In this document: in pieces, positions 44,551 through 52,943 of the stretch
Numbering within the stretch: the stretch's first letter is position 1
Layout: every line of letters begins with the position of its first letter
Source: Treponema sp.
GTDB taxonomy: Bacteria; Spirochaetota; Spirochaetia; Treponematales; Treponemataceae
DNA: 64,000 nucleotides
Direction of reading: 5' to 3'
Assembly (NCBI GenBank): GCA_002749205.1
Contig: PDOP01000032.1
Coordinates: 1 to 64,000 of the forward strand
Position numbers and translations under genes: made by a program
The notes under the pieces: generated by a model
The model's input: only the letters and a program-made list of their open reading frames with translations
The model's database searches: none
What the model was told of the DNA's origin: nothing

Positions 44551-45204
44551 TTAAAACAGCTCTTTTTCGTTTGAAATTATATTGAAGGTTGGGGCTTTTG
44601 TTTTAAGGTAGTCGTTAATATTTGTATTTTGTTTATAATGCTCTAACATATCAGAGTGGGTTTCAAAAAAATGTTTTAAGGCTACATTGAAAAACTCCAT
44701 ACAAACCCTTGCGTCATCTTCAGCACGGTGAGCATCGATTGCATTTATACCAAATTGTTCTGCCAGTTTTTGCAATGCATAACTTCTAAGGCCGGGTAAT
44801 ACTTCCCTTGCAAAAACCAGGGTATCAAATACTTTATTGGTTAATTCAGTGCCGCCGAGTCTTTTTAATTCTGAATTTAGCATATTTAAATCGAACGGCG
44901 CATTATGAGCAACTAAAACCGTGTTCTGAATAAACATCAAAAATTGATGAATTACATCTTTAATGACAGGTTTGTCTTTTAGCATATCATCGGTTATGTT
45001 ATTCACTGCCGTAGCTCCCGGCGGCATGGGCATTTCAGGATTTATTAAAACATTGTATCTTGATATAATTCCAAGTTTGTCAAATTTTATGGCACCTATT
45101 TCAACAACTCTGTCTTTCTTTGCATCGACACCTGTTGTCTCGGTATCAAATGCCACAAATACTGCCTTATCGTGGACGGCAGAAATCCAATCAAACGAAC
45201 TCAT
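44551..45204 (-). CDS. dnaQ: DnaQ-family 3'-5' exonuclease
   Basis: A 217-residue DEDDh exonuclease, probably the proofreading epsilon subunit of DNA polymerase III or a related repair exonuclease. Motifs: FVAFDTETTG (about 16-25), VLVAHNAPFDLNML (about 95-108) and HRAEDDARVC (about 152-161) with the DEDDh His. The short C-terminal tail could bind the polymerase alpha subunit. I start at ATG 45204; the upstream extension crosses its own promoter. No ribosome site precedes it, and the promoter position predicts a leaderless mRNA. Confidence 0.85.
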   Translation of the reverse strand: MSSFDWISAVHDKAVFVAFDTETTGVDAKKDRVVEIGAIKFDKLGIISRYNVLINPEMPMPPGATAVNNITDDMLKDKPVIKDVIHQFLMFIQNTVLVAHNAPFDLNMLNSELKRLGGTELTNKVFDTLVFAREVLPGLRSYALQKLAEQFGINAIDAHRAEDDARVCMEFFNVALKHFFETHSDMLEHYKQNTNINDYLKTKAPTFNIISNEKELF

Positions 45205-45210
45205 CGTGTA

Positions 45211-45239
45211 ATTATCAACTTTTTTTCGGCTCGTGTCAA
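45211..45239 (-). promoter_or_regulatory. Promoter of dnaQ, leaderless type
   Basis: Minus strand perfect -35 TTGACA (45239-45234), 17-bp spacer, -10 GATAAT (45216-45211). The ATG begins 6 bases after the -10. Confidence 0.78.
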
Positions 45240-45309
45240 GCGGTAAAATCAATTTTGCAGTTTAAGGCTGTTATTTCGTTCACTTTTATGTATAGCGTTT
45301 TTTTAGTTT

Positions 45310-45442
45310 GGGGGGTAGCGTAAAAACAAACTTGTTGCGGGAAAAAGACCAAATTGCGAGTTTTAAGCGAAAGCTTGAAAATCGCAAGTAGTGCTTTTAA
45401 TTGGCAACAAGTTTTTTTGAAGCGAGGGGGATACACCCCCTC
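45310..45442 (-). repeat. Family G element, copy G5
   Basis: GGGGGGTAGCG at 45310-45320 and GAGGGGGATACACCCCCTC ending at 45442, 18 bases after the ABC permease stop. The core is nearly identical to that of G4 in inverted orientation, down to the GCGAAAGC tetraloop hairpin. The left flank TTTTATGTATAGCG is the best example of the shared outer sequence. Confidence 0.87.
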
Positions 45443-45460
45443 ATAAAATATTTTTAAAAA

Positions 45461-46294
45461 TTATACTTCAACTTTATTTTTTAGAAGCCATGCAGATGTT
45501 AAGAAAAATATTGTTGACATCAATCCGTATCCCAGTGGAAGGAGTACCGGAAGTGGCATTGAAGTTTTGTGAACGGACATTATTCCGCTTGACGAAATGC
45601 CGTATATTGTTGCATTCATGTTTACAATCCAGTCAAGTTTTGTGCTTATGTCATTCATTAAATCCGTTACAAGAATGAACAGCAGGATAAAAAGTATAAC
45701 CGCTAAAAATTCAGCAAGTTTTTTTCTTTTGATGAACGACCTTGTGAGTGTTCTGACAAACATCACTACTGTACCAAGCAAGGCGATGAACGACAGGATA
45801 AAAAGTATCAATACAAATGCTAGTGTAATATTTGATTTTATCGTCATAGACAAAACATTCAAAATTTCTTTTAGGCTTTCATTTGATCTTACAATCAGAA
45901 TACATATCCAAGTAAAGCCTGAGATGAATGACACTAAAGTATAAATTACTATTTCCGTTAAACCGGCTAAAAAACGGCCGAGCAGAATTTTCCATGATGG
46001 AATTGGTATTGAAAGCATTAAATAATTTGTGTCTTTGTATAATAGCTCTTTTGTATGTCCTGAGCTGCATAAAAACATCATAACAAAAGGAATTCCGACT
46101 AAGGCTGTTATTGTAAGAACGATCCAAACTATTCCTGCAAAATTAGCTTCATGTTTGGCATAATGCAGAAAATAAGATTCAAAAAACAGCATCATAATGA
46201 CAATTGAAACAAGTGTCATTCCCATCATAATAGCGGAAAAAATGTTAATCATATTTTTCCTTCTAATCATTTCGTATTTATAGATATTTCGCAT
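45461..46294 (-). CDS. ABC transporter permease, GntR-regulated
   Basis: A 277-residue inner-membrane protein with six hydrophobic helices (about 18-40, 52-75, 103-130, 148-175, 185-205 and 245-270). It has no signal peptide and resembles ABC-2 type permeases. It is 18 bases downstream of the ATPase gene at 46313, with a GntR regulator first in the operon. Such YtrA-type operons often respond to envelope stress or cell-wall antibiotics, but the substrate here is not known. G5 ends the operon. Confidence 0.78.
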   Translation of the reverse strand: MRNIYKYEMIRRKNMINIFSAIMMGMTLVSIVIMMLFFESYFLHYAKHEANFAGIVWIVLTITALVGIPFVMMFLCSSGHTKELLYKDTNYLMLSIPIPSWKILLGRFLAGLTEIVIYTLVSFISGFTWICILIVRSNESLKEILNVLSMTIKSNITLAFVLILFILSFIALLGTVVMFVRTLTRSFIKRKKLAEFLAVILFILLFILVTDLMNDISTKLDWIVNMNATIYGISSSGIMSVHKTSMPLPVLLPLGYGLMSTIFFLTSAWLLKNKVEV

Positions 46295-46312
46295 TTTTAA
46301 TCTCCTTGAATT

Positions 46313-47008
46313 TTAACCGAAAACTTCCAAATAAGTTTTGTATATTGACTGCCCTCTTTCGGCTCGAAGCTCTTCGGCATCACCGCTTAAAACAATTTCG
46401 CCTTCATTTAAAAAGTAAACATCAGTAAATACTGCTTCAATGTCTTTTACAAGATGTGTTGTAATAAGCAATGTGCAGTCTTCTGCCCAAGTGCCGATAA
46501 CGGTTTTGATGATTTGCTCTCTTGCAACAGGGTCGGTTCCGCCAATTGGCTCGTCCAAAATAAACAGTTTTGCTTTTCGAGAAAAGCTTAATGTCAGGTT
46601 CATTTTTTCGAGCATACCTTTTGACATTTCAGATATTTTTTGTTGCTCTGAAAGTTTCATAAATGTCAGCATATCCAATGCTTTCTTTTTATCAAAGTCA
46701 GGGAAAAAATCCTGATAAAAGTTAATTGCATCAATTGCCTTCATCCAAGGGTATAGGGTGTTTCTGTCCGGCAAAAATGAAACCAGTTTTTTTGTTTCAA
46801 TGCCGAATGGTTTATCACATACCGTAAACGAGCCGCTTGACGGTTGTAACAATCCTGCAATTAATTTTAAAAAAGTTGTTTTACCGGATCCGTTCGGCCC
46901 TAAAAATCCGACAATCTTTCCGCTTCCAATTTGTACATTTAATTTGTTTAAAGCTAATTTACCAAAATACTTTTTAGTTAAGTCTTTGGTTTCCAAAATC
47001 AAACTCAT
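46313..47008 (-). CDS. ABC transporter ATP-binding protein
   Basis: A 231-residue ATPase, partner of the permease at 45461. Walker A is GPNGSGKTT (about 37-45), the Q-loop lies near 75, and Walker B is FILDEPIGG (about 147-155). The signature is MSKGM rather than LSGGQ (about 128-132, within ISEMSKGMLEKMNL), which is common in the ABC-2/YtrB group. The start overlaps the GntR stop by 4 bp (ATGA). Confidence 0.88.
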   Translation of the reverse strand: MSLILETKDLTKKYFGKLALNKLNVQIGSGKIVGFLGPNGSGKTTFLKLIAGLLQPSSGSFTVCDKPFGIETKKLVSFLPDRNTLYPWMKAIDAINFYQDFFPDFDKKKALDMLTFMKLSEQQKISEMSKGMLEKMNLTLSFSRKAKLFILDEPIGGTDPVAREQIIKTVIGTWAEDCTLLITTHLVKDIEAVFTDVYFLNEGEIVLSGDAEELRAERGQSIYKTYLEVFG

Positions 47009-47376
47009 TCTTTACTCCTTAATTTGTTTAAAGCAATATCTACATATTGACTTATTTTTTTGCCGGAAAATCCTAAATCTACAAGGGTTTTTATTGGTTG
47101 AAAAATTGTTTCATCAATAATTTCATCTTGCAATTTTTCAATAAGTCCGTCATCGGCGACGACAAAAGTGCCAAATCCTCGTCTTGTTTCAACTATTCCT
47201 TCTGCTTCAAGCTCACGATAGACCCTGTAGACAGTATTGGGATTTACTCCCATTTCAAGTGCCATGTCTTTTAATGACAGGAGCTTATCATCGGGGCGTA
47301 TTTCACCAACTATGATTTTGCGTTTAACTTTTTCAATTATTTGTAAATAAATTGGTCTAGTTGATTCATATTCCAC
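47005..47376 (-). CDS. GntR-family regulator, YtrA type
   Basis: A 123-residue transcription factor with an N-terminal winged helix (about 5-75: RPIYLQIIEKVKR, then DMALEMGVNPNTVYRVYRELE) and only a short C-terminal dimerisation tail, as in the YtrA subfamily. I start at GTG 47376 (VEYESTRPIY), which follows AAGGAGG by five bases. The in-frame ATG at 47415 would overlap the promoter. It is expected to repress its own operon through the palindrome at 47391-47418. Confidence 0.88.
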   Translation of the reverse strand: MEYESTRPIYLQIIEKVKRKIIVGEIRPDDKLLSLKDMALEMGVNPNTVYRVYRELEAEGIVETRRGFGTFVVADDGLIEKLQDEIIDETIFQPIKTLVDLGFSGKKISQYVDIALNKLRSKE

Positions 47377-47390
47377 ATCTGCCTCCTTAA

Positions 47391-47418
47391 TTAGTGTTAT
47401 ATCTATATAGTACACTAA
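47391..47418. promoter_or_regulatory. Probable GntR operator
   Basis: TTAGTGT and ACACTAA form a perfect 7-bp inverted repeat with 14 bases between, lying over the -10 and start point of the GntR promoter. TAGTGTACTATATAG is close to known YtrA-type operators. Binding here would block RNA polymerase. Confidence 0.7.
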
Positions 47419-47435
47419 ATAACTTAATATGTCAA
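47407..47435 (-). promoter_or_regulatory. Promoter of the GntR-ABC operon
   Basis: Minus strand perfect -35 TTGACA (47435-47430), 17-bp spacer, -10 TACTAT (47412-47407), overlapping the palindrome. Confidence 0.8.
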
Positions 47436-47469
47436 GTCCTTTTTTATATTTTTTTTATAATTTTCTTAC

Positions 47470-47498
47470 TTGAAATATTATTTAAAACTGTTTAATAT
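47470..47498 (+). promoter_or_regulatory. Promoter of moxR, leaderless type
   Basis: -35 TTGAAA (47470-47475), 17-bp spacer, -10 TAATAT (47493-47498), and the ATG 5 bases later at 47504. No Shine-Dalgarno is seen. Confidence 0.65.
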
Positions 47499-47503
47499 AA
47501 AGT

Positions 47504-48502
47504 ATGAATTCATCTGATTTTTTTTCTTTGGTTAAATCTTTTCGAAGTGAAATGGCAAAAAAAATTGTCGGCCAGGAAGCGCTTTTAGACAATATATTGA
47601 TGTCATACATAGCCGGTGGACATGTTCTTTTAGAGGGTGTACCGGGTCTGGCCAAAACACTTATGGTAAAAACTTTTGCAACATTGACAAATGGAACTTT
47701 TAAGCGTATACAGTTTACACCTGATTTATTACCTGCGGATTTAATAGGCACTTTAATTTATCAGCAGGCTCAGGGTAAATTTGCGGTGAGAAAGGGACCT
47801 GTTTTTGCAAATATTATTCTTGCAGACGAAATAAATAGGGCATCTGCAAAAGTTCAATCTGCCTTGCTTGAAGCTATGGCAGAAGGTCAGGTAACAATCG
47901 GTGAGAACTCATATCAGTTACCTAAACCGTTTTTTGTTCTGGCAACACAGAATCCTATTGAACAGGAAGGTACATACCCTTTACCTGAGGCAGAGCTTGA
48001 CAGGTTTTTGCTAAAGCTGTTTGTACCGTATCCTCATATTGATAATGAGGTTGAAATTGTCAACCGTTTGGCTGTTTTTCAATCCGATAACAGGTCTGAA
48101 GATGAGTCTGAAATTTCCGAGTGTATTACGGATAATCTACTTTTGCAGATGCGTGATTTTTGTAATAATGTGCGCTGTGATGAAATGCTTACAAAGTACA
48201 TGGTATCACTTGTTGCGGCAACTCGACCAAGTCATAAAATAAAACAAGATGAGTTTTCACAAGGAACATATTTAAGTTATATTTCTTTTGGTGCTTCACC
48301 AAGGGCAAGTATTGCATTAAAATTATGTGCAAAAATAGAGGCTGCATTTAACGGTCGCGATTATGTAATACCTGATGATGTAAAAAAAATTGCCTATCCT
48401 GTTTTGAGACATAGAATTAAATTGTCATACGAAGCCGGTGCAGAAAATCTGTCTACAGATGATATAATCGAAAAATTACTCTCAGTTGTCCCTCAACCGT
48501 AG
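47504..48502 (+). CDS. MoxR-family AAA+ ATPase
   Basis: A 332-residue AAA+ ATPase of the MoxR group, which acts as a chaperone for maturation of protein complexes. Walker A is GVPGLAKT (about 44-51), Walker B is ILADEINRA (about 104-112), sensor 1 is LATQNPIEQEGTYPLPEAEL (about 146-165). The usual DUF58/vWA partner genes are absent; instead an OmpA-like lipoprotein follows after 10 bases. Confidence 0.9.
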   Translation: MNSSDFFSLVKSFRSEMAKKIVGQEALLDNILMSYIAGGHVLLEGVPGLAKTLMVKTFATLTNGTFKRIQFTPDLLPADLIGTLIYQQAQGKFAVRKGPVFANIILADEINRASAKVQSALLEAMAEGQVTIGENSYQLPKPFFVLATQNPIEQEGTYPLPEAELDRFLLKLFVPYPHIDNEVEIVNRLAVFQSDNRSEDESEISECITDNLLLQMRDFCNNVRCDEMLTKYMVSLVAATRPSHKIKQDEFSQGTYLSYISFGASPRASIALKLCAKIEAAFNGRDYVIPDDVKKIAYPVLRHRIKLSYEAGAENLSTDDIIEKLLSVVPQP

Positions 48503-48512
48503 GAGTTGATTT

Positions 48513-50045
48513 ATGAATATTTTTAGATTTAAGTTTATAGTAAGTAGTGGCATTTGTAAAAGTCCGGTACTTTTTACAAGCACCTCTAAAGAAGCTCATT
48601 TCATTTTGCTTTTTGGTACATTTTGGAAGAAATTACAAAGAGCGTTTGACTTTTACAAATTCTTCAGTATTATTTTCTTTCTTTCGATTTTTGGGTGTGT
48701 AAGCTCGTTAAATGCAGAAGATAGAAAAGGCGAAGATGCCGGGCAGGATATATCTCAAACCAATCAGATAGAAAAAAAGCTTGAAACAGATGAAACGATA
48801 AAACTTGACTCTAAAAAGGTTGTACCGGCATCAAATGATGAAGCTGACTTTACGGTTGACTATGATGAGAGGATTTCAATTAAAGAGAGGTCGGATTATA
48901 GAACTTATGTGAATGGTAAGTATTCAGGATTGACATATCGTGAAGCCGAAATTTATTTGTTGCAAACTAATTCCGGCGGGACTTTTTTTTATGACGGAGA
49001 AACTTTTGTCATTCAGGATACTCGCAAAAACATGCTTTCCACAATTCGTAAACTTGATACTGTATATCCCGTTCAGTTTGAGTATGCCCCCGAAAGTGAT
49101 TACGCTTTTGATAATCCTTATCACCCGCAATTTTTTCATTATGATAACGGTTTTCCGCTTTTGCGTAATTTTCCTTTCATTCCCAATATTAAATTTACTG
49201 ATTTACATATCGGAAAGAAATGGGAGGGTAAGAGTACTGTTGTTGTGCGTCCCAAGCGTGATATGCCTTATGCTAAAATACCTGTTTATGCCGAATATGA
49301 ATATAAGGGAAAAACAACATACTTAGGAATGCCTGTTCATAAGGTTGTTGCCCGTTATGCTTTAAGGAATACAAGTAATGGATCTGATCCAAGTATTGTC
49401 CGTACAAGCGGTACACGCTCTGCCGATATTTTTTTAAATCCGGATACACAAGCACCTGTTTTTATACGAGAAAGAACAAATGAAATTTTTGAATATCAAG
49501 ACGGCACTAAAATAGAAAATAAAGGTAATTTATTGCATTTTTACAAATATGAAAAAAATACGGTTTATAAAGACAGAATATTGCTTCCGGGTGATATTAA
49601 AAAAGGTAATCCAAATAATATTGGCAAAATTGATAAAATAAAAAAAGAAATTACTGATAAAATTTCAAAAAATAAAAACTATACTGTTAAAAAAACTAAG
49701 CGTGGGGTGCAAATTAACTTAAAGAATTTAAAATTTCAACCTGATAGTTCGGTTTTACTTTCCACAGAAAAAATCAAACTTGAAGAAATTGCAAAGATTC
49801 TAAAGGCTTATCCTGATGCTAAATTTTTTGTCGAAGGACATACGGCTGATGTCGGAAATCCCGAAGGACAAAAAAAACTGTCTGAGCAGAGAGCTTTGAC
49901 AATTGTAAATGAGCTGGTAAATAGGGGAATTGATTCTTCACAGTTTATGTACAGCGGTGCAGGTGCTACAAAACCAATAGCAAAAAACGATAATGATGTA
50001 AATCGTGCAAAAAACCGGCGAGTAGAAATTACTATAATGCAATAG
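48513..50045 (+). CDS. OmpA-family lipoprotein with a MITE inserted in its signal peptide
   Basis: A 510-residue envelope protein. The C-terminal OmpA domain (about 405-510) has the peptidoglycan-binding pattern FFVEGHTADVG and RRVEITI. The N terminus is unusual. After ATG 48513, with GTAGGAG upstream, come ten ordinary codons, then a 119-bp MITE plus its 4-bp target duplication (41 codons, no stop), and only then the hydrophobic stretch and lipobox SIFGC. Removing the insert restores MNIFRFKFIVSIIFFLSIFGC-like order, a normal lipoprotein signal. The middle region (about 95-385) is beta-rich, function unknown. Confidence 0.85.
   Translation: MNIFRFKFIVSSGICKSPVLFTSTSKEAHFILLFGTFWKKLQRAFDFYKFFSIIFFLSIFGCVSSLNAEDRKGEDAGQDISQTNQIEKKLETDETIKLDSKKVVPASNDEADFTVDYDERISIKERSDYRTYVNGKYSGLTYREAEIYLLQTNSGGTFFYDGETFVIQDTRKNMLSTIRKLDTVYPVQFEYAPESDYAFDNPYHPQFFHYDNGFPLLRNFPFIPNIKFTDLHIGKKWEGKSTVVVRPKRDMPYAKIPVYAEYEYKGKTTYLGMPVHKVVARYALRNTSNGSDPSIVRTSGTRSADIFLNPDTQAPVFIRERTNEIFEYQDGTKIENKGNLLHFYKYEKNTVYKDRILLPGDIKKGNPNNIGKIDKIKKEITDKISKNKNYTVKKTKRGVQINLKNLKFQPDSSVLLSTEKIKLEEIAKILKAYPDAKFFVEGHTADVGNPEGQKKLSEQRALTIVNELVNRGIDSSQFMYSGAGATKPIAKNDNDVNRAKNRRVEITIMQ
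48547..48665 (+). mobile_element. 119-bp MITE-like element, copy M2, inside a CDS
   Basis: GTGGCATTTGTAAAAGTCC to ACAAATTCTTC, flanked by AGTA direct repeats (48543-48546 and 48666-48669). It has the same length as M1 and aligns across its whole length. The inserted 123 bp keep the reading frame and add about 41 residues containing KEAHFILLFGTFWKKLQ. M1 could encode a close variant of the same peptide. Confidence 0.9.
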
Positions 50046-50059
50046 AGTGTTTTGCCTGT

Positions 50060-50620
50060 TTAGCCGTTTTTTTGAATTAGTTTCTTTTTTGTTAAGACAG
50101 TGATAATTATATCACATATTTCTTTTGGACTTAGCTCTTCGGTATCAATTATGAGATCAGCAAATCCAAAATTGCTGTTATCAATTCCGTAAAGCTCTTT
50201 ATACCGTCTTGAATCTTCACTGTCTCGCATTTCAGTAAATTTTTCTATTTCTTTAATATTACCGCCTTCTCTTCCGTGTATTCTTGCGGCTCTTGTTTTT
50301 GCCGAAGCTTTTAAAAACACTCGTAAATCAGCATTCAGCAAAATCCAAATTGCTAATCTTGAGCCTAATACACAAGAGGTTTTACTTGCAAGCTCAATTT
50401 GTCTTGTGTCGACAGCTTTATCATATTTGAAGTCTGTCTTTGTTTTTTCCATTAATTCTTTCAGCGAAATGTTCATCTCTCGTGCCAAACTTCTAAAAGT
50501 ATAATTGATACAAGGTATTCCAAGCTCATCGGCAAGCATATTTGAAACAGTTGTGTTTCCGCACCCTGAAAGTCCTGAAATAGCAATTTTGATATTATCT
50601 TTTGTTTTATAATTATTCAC
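50060..50620 (-). CDS. cmk: Cytidylate kinase-like protein, short form
   Basis: A 186-residue NMP kinase of the short archaeal/spirochaetal Cmk type, expected to phosphorylate CMP and dCMP. The nucleotide loop reads ISGLSGCGNTTVS (about 14-26), with Asn where the P-loop Lys is expected. A RIHGREGGN lid-like segment lies at about 112-120. The start is GTG with GGAG seven bases before it, overlapping no gene but only 3 bases after yicC. It ends the murC operon and converges with the OmpA gene 14 bases away. Confidence 0.78.
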   Translation of the reverse strand: MNNYKTKDNIKIAISGLSGCGNTTVSNMLADELGIPCINYTFRSLAREMNISLKELMEKTKTDFKYDKAVDTRQIELASKTSCVLGSRLAIWILLNADLRVFLKASAKTRAARIHGREGGNIKEIEKFTEMRDSEDSRRYKELYGIDNSNFGFADLIIDTEELSPKEICDIIITVLTKKKLIQKNG

Positions 50621-50623
50621 TGC

Positions 50624-51493
50624 TTACTCCACATTTCTAATTTGTTCTCGGATGTTTTCAATAGCATCTTTTGCATAAATTATATCTTGAGCTATTTCCA
50701 GCATTTGATTTTTTGAACCGATGGTATTGATTTCTCTATTTATTTCTTGACAGATAAAGTCAACCCTCTTGCCAATTGCTCCGACCTTTTCTATTTCGTT
50801 CTTTAGTGAAGATAAATGAGAGTCAAGCCTGACTATCTCTTCGTTTATGGTGTGCCTGACAAGCAATGCCGCAGTCTCTTGGTAGACTCTGTTTTCATCA
50901 TAGTTATTATCAAACAATTCTTTAAATTTAGCCTTTATATTATTTCTAAACATTGCTTCCATTTTCGGGCTTTCATTTTTTATATGTTCCAACACATCAT
51001 CGATTTTGGAAATCATCTTTTGAATATCGGTTTTAATTGCAGCCCCCTCTGTTTTTTTTGAGTTATCATATTTGGTAAAAGCCTCTTCAAAAACGGGGAT
51101 AAGAATTCCTTTCCACTTTTCTTCATCAAAGGGAATTTCTGTTTCCAACACTCCTTCGTAATTTATAATCTGTGCCAAAGTTGGCTCTGTTAAGTTTAAG
51201 TCTCGTGAAAGATTTCTTAAAGCATTGGCATACATTCTTGCAATATGCGTATTTGCATGCACGGTAAAGTCTGATTTTAAGTTTTGAATTCTAATATTGA
51301 TTTCAACTTTCCCCCTAAAAATTGCAGAGGATGATGAAAAGTATGTGCGAATAAAAGATTCCAATCCGCCAAGCCAAAAAGGAAGATTTATATATATATC
51401 AAGATAACGGGAGTTATAGCTTTTTATTTCAAACAAAAGCGAATAATCCTCAGCCTGTTTTTCTATGCGTGCATAACCTGTCATGCTTTTCAT
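50624..51493 (-). CDS. YicC-family endoribonuclease-like protein
   Basis: A 289-residue member of the YicC family, whose founding members are reported as ribonucleases acting on small RNAs. The N terminus MKSMTGYARIE is the family hallmark, and the C-terminal DUF1732-type region ends in NQMLEIAQDIIYAKDAIENI. ATG 51493 stands 2 bases after the murC stop; an extended in-frame start within murC is rejected. It is followed by cmk. Confidence 0.9.
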   Translation of the reverse strand: MKSMTGYARIEKQAEDYSLLFEIKSYNSRYLDIYINLPFWLGGLESFIRTYFSSSSAIFRGKVEINIRIQNLKSDFTVHANTHIARMYANALRNLSRDLNLTEPTLAQIINYEGVLETEIPFDEEKWKGILIPVFEEAFTKYDNSKKTEGAAIKTDIQKMISKIDDVLEHIKNESPKMEAMFRNNIKAKFKELFDNNYDENRVYQETAALLVRHTINEEIVRLDSHLSSLKNEIEKVGAIGKRVDFICQEINREINTIGSKNQMLEIAQDIIYAKDAIENIREQIRNVE

Positions 51494-51495
51494 GC

Positions 51496-52938
51496 TTAAT
51501 TTTCCCCGCTTTTTAATTCTGAATAAATCTCTTTTCCGAGTTGCCAATTATCACCGGCACCCATAGTAATAAACAAATCTCCGCTTTTTAATTCTTTCAG
51601 AGCAAATGATTTTGCATCTAAAGGGTTTTCAAAATAATGCACACGGCGATTATGCTTTTTTGTTTCTTCGTATAATGTCATGCCGGTGATATTTCCCGTG
51701 TATACTTCTCTTGCCGAAGAATAGATTTTATGCAGAATAACAGTATGAGCCTGTGAAAACGCAGATGCAAACTCATCAAGCAGAGCATGGGTGCGTGAAT
51801 ATGTATGTGACATAAAGTCAACAATAATACGCCGATTGGGATAAAATGCTTTTAGTCCTTCAAGTGTCGCCTTAATTGCAGTAGGGTGATGAGCGTAGTC
51901 GTCCATAATCAAAATATTTTTAACAAGACCTATTATTTCACTTCGCCTTTTTACACCCTTAAATGAAGAAATCGCTTTTCTGATAATTCCAATATCATTG
52001 ATACTTATTTCATTATTTTCTATTTTCAATAAAGTGGTACACAGCGCTATAGCGGCTGCCGCATTTAAAACATTATGTTTGCCCGGAAGTGAAACAGAAA
52101 ATTCACCGGCAAAACCTGCGAGCGAAAAATACTGTTTTTCATTTTTTATACCCTTGTATTTTATTTTAAAATTGCCATCAGCCTTTTCTCCGTAACCGGT
52201 AAGAACCAAATCAGGACGACTTGGAAAAATAAATTTAACAGCATCACACGCTCCTTGATTATCAGAACAATAAAACACCTCGCCGAATTGCGGCAACTTG
52301 TTAATATATTCCAAAAACGCCGTGAGTATATCTTCATAAGTAGGGTAATAGTCTTCATGGTCGGACTCAACACTTGTTAAAATTATAATTCCGGGCGTAA
52401 ATTTTAAAAAATGTCTTTTATATTCGCAAGTTTCAGCTACAAAGTATTTTTCCCCGTTTATCATAGTGCATGAATCGCCAAAAGACGAAATTATACTTCC
52501 GGTTAAAACAGTGGAATTAAAATTAAGTGCTTTCAAAATAGTGCCGACCATTGCAGTTGTTGTCGTTTTACCGTGAACACCGGCGATACCGCACGAAAAA
52601 CTTGCCCGAGACAATTGTCCCAAAGCATCATTGTACGAAAGTTTAGGCACATTACGGCGAAGAACTTCTGCCATCTCAACATTATTTTCAGGCCCGTAAG
52701 CTGAAGAAAAAACAACCAAATCAACGCTGTCCGGCAAATTATTCACAGAAAATGGCGTTAAAACAGTAACCCCCAGTTTTTTTAGCATGGCATCTGTGTA
52801 AAATTCCTCATCGAAATCGCTACCCGAAACAGAGGCTCCCCTGGCAACCAGAATTTCCGCCAATGCAGTCATGCCGGTTCCTTTGATACCAATCATATAA
52901 ATTCTAAAACCATTTAAATTTGCAGGCAACCTGTTCAT
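51496..52938 (-). CDS. murC: UDP-N-acetylmuramate--L-alanine ligase
   Basis: Adds L-Ala to UDP-MurNAc in the cytoplasm, the first peptide step of peptidoglycan synthesis. The 480 residues are typical. GIKGTGMTALAE (about 18-29) binds the nucleotide-sugar, GVHGKTTTTAM (about 117-127) binds ATP, and DDYAHHPTAIKATL (about 343-356) and HTYSRTHAL (about 376-384) are Mur ligase motifs. Mpl is the alternative and less likely. Promoter spacing predicts a leaderless mRNA. Confidence 0.9.
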   Translation of the reverse strand: MNRLPANLNGFRIYMIGIKGTGMTALAEILVARGASVSGSDFDEEFYTDAMLKKLGVTVLTPFSVNNLPDSVDLVVFSSAYGPENNVEMAEVLRRNVPKLSYNDALGQLSRASFSCGIAGVHGKTTTTAMVGTILKALNFNSTVLTGSIISSFGDSCTMINGEKYFVAETCEYKRHFLKFTPGIIILTSVESDHEDYYPTYEDILTAFLEYINKLPQFGEVFYCSDNQGACDAVKFIFPSRPDLVLTGYGEKADGNFKIKYKGIKNEKQYFSLAGFAGEFSVSLPGKHNVLNAAAAIALCTTLLKIENNEISINDIGIIRKAISSFKGVKRRSEIIGLVKNILIMDDYAHHPTAIKATLEGLKAFYPNRRIIVDFMSHTYSRTHALLDEFASAFSQAHTVILHKIYSSAREVYTGNITGMTLYEETKKHNRRVHYFENPLDAKSFALKELKSGDLFITMGAGDNWQLGKEIYSELKSGEN

Positions 52939-52943
52939 TCTAC

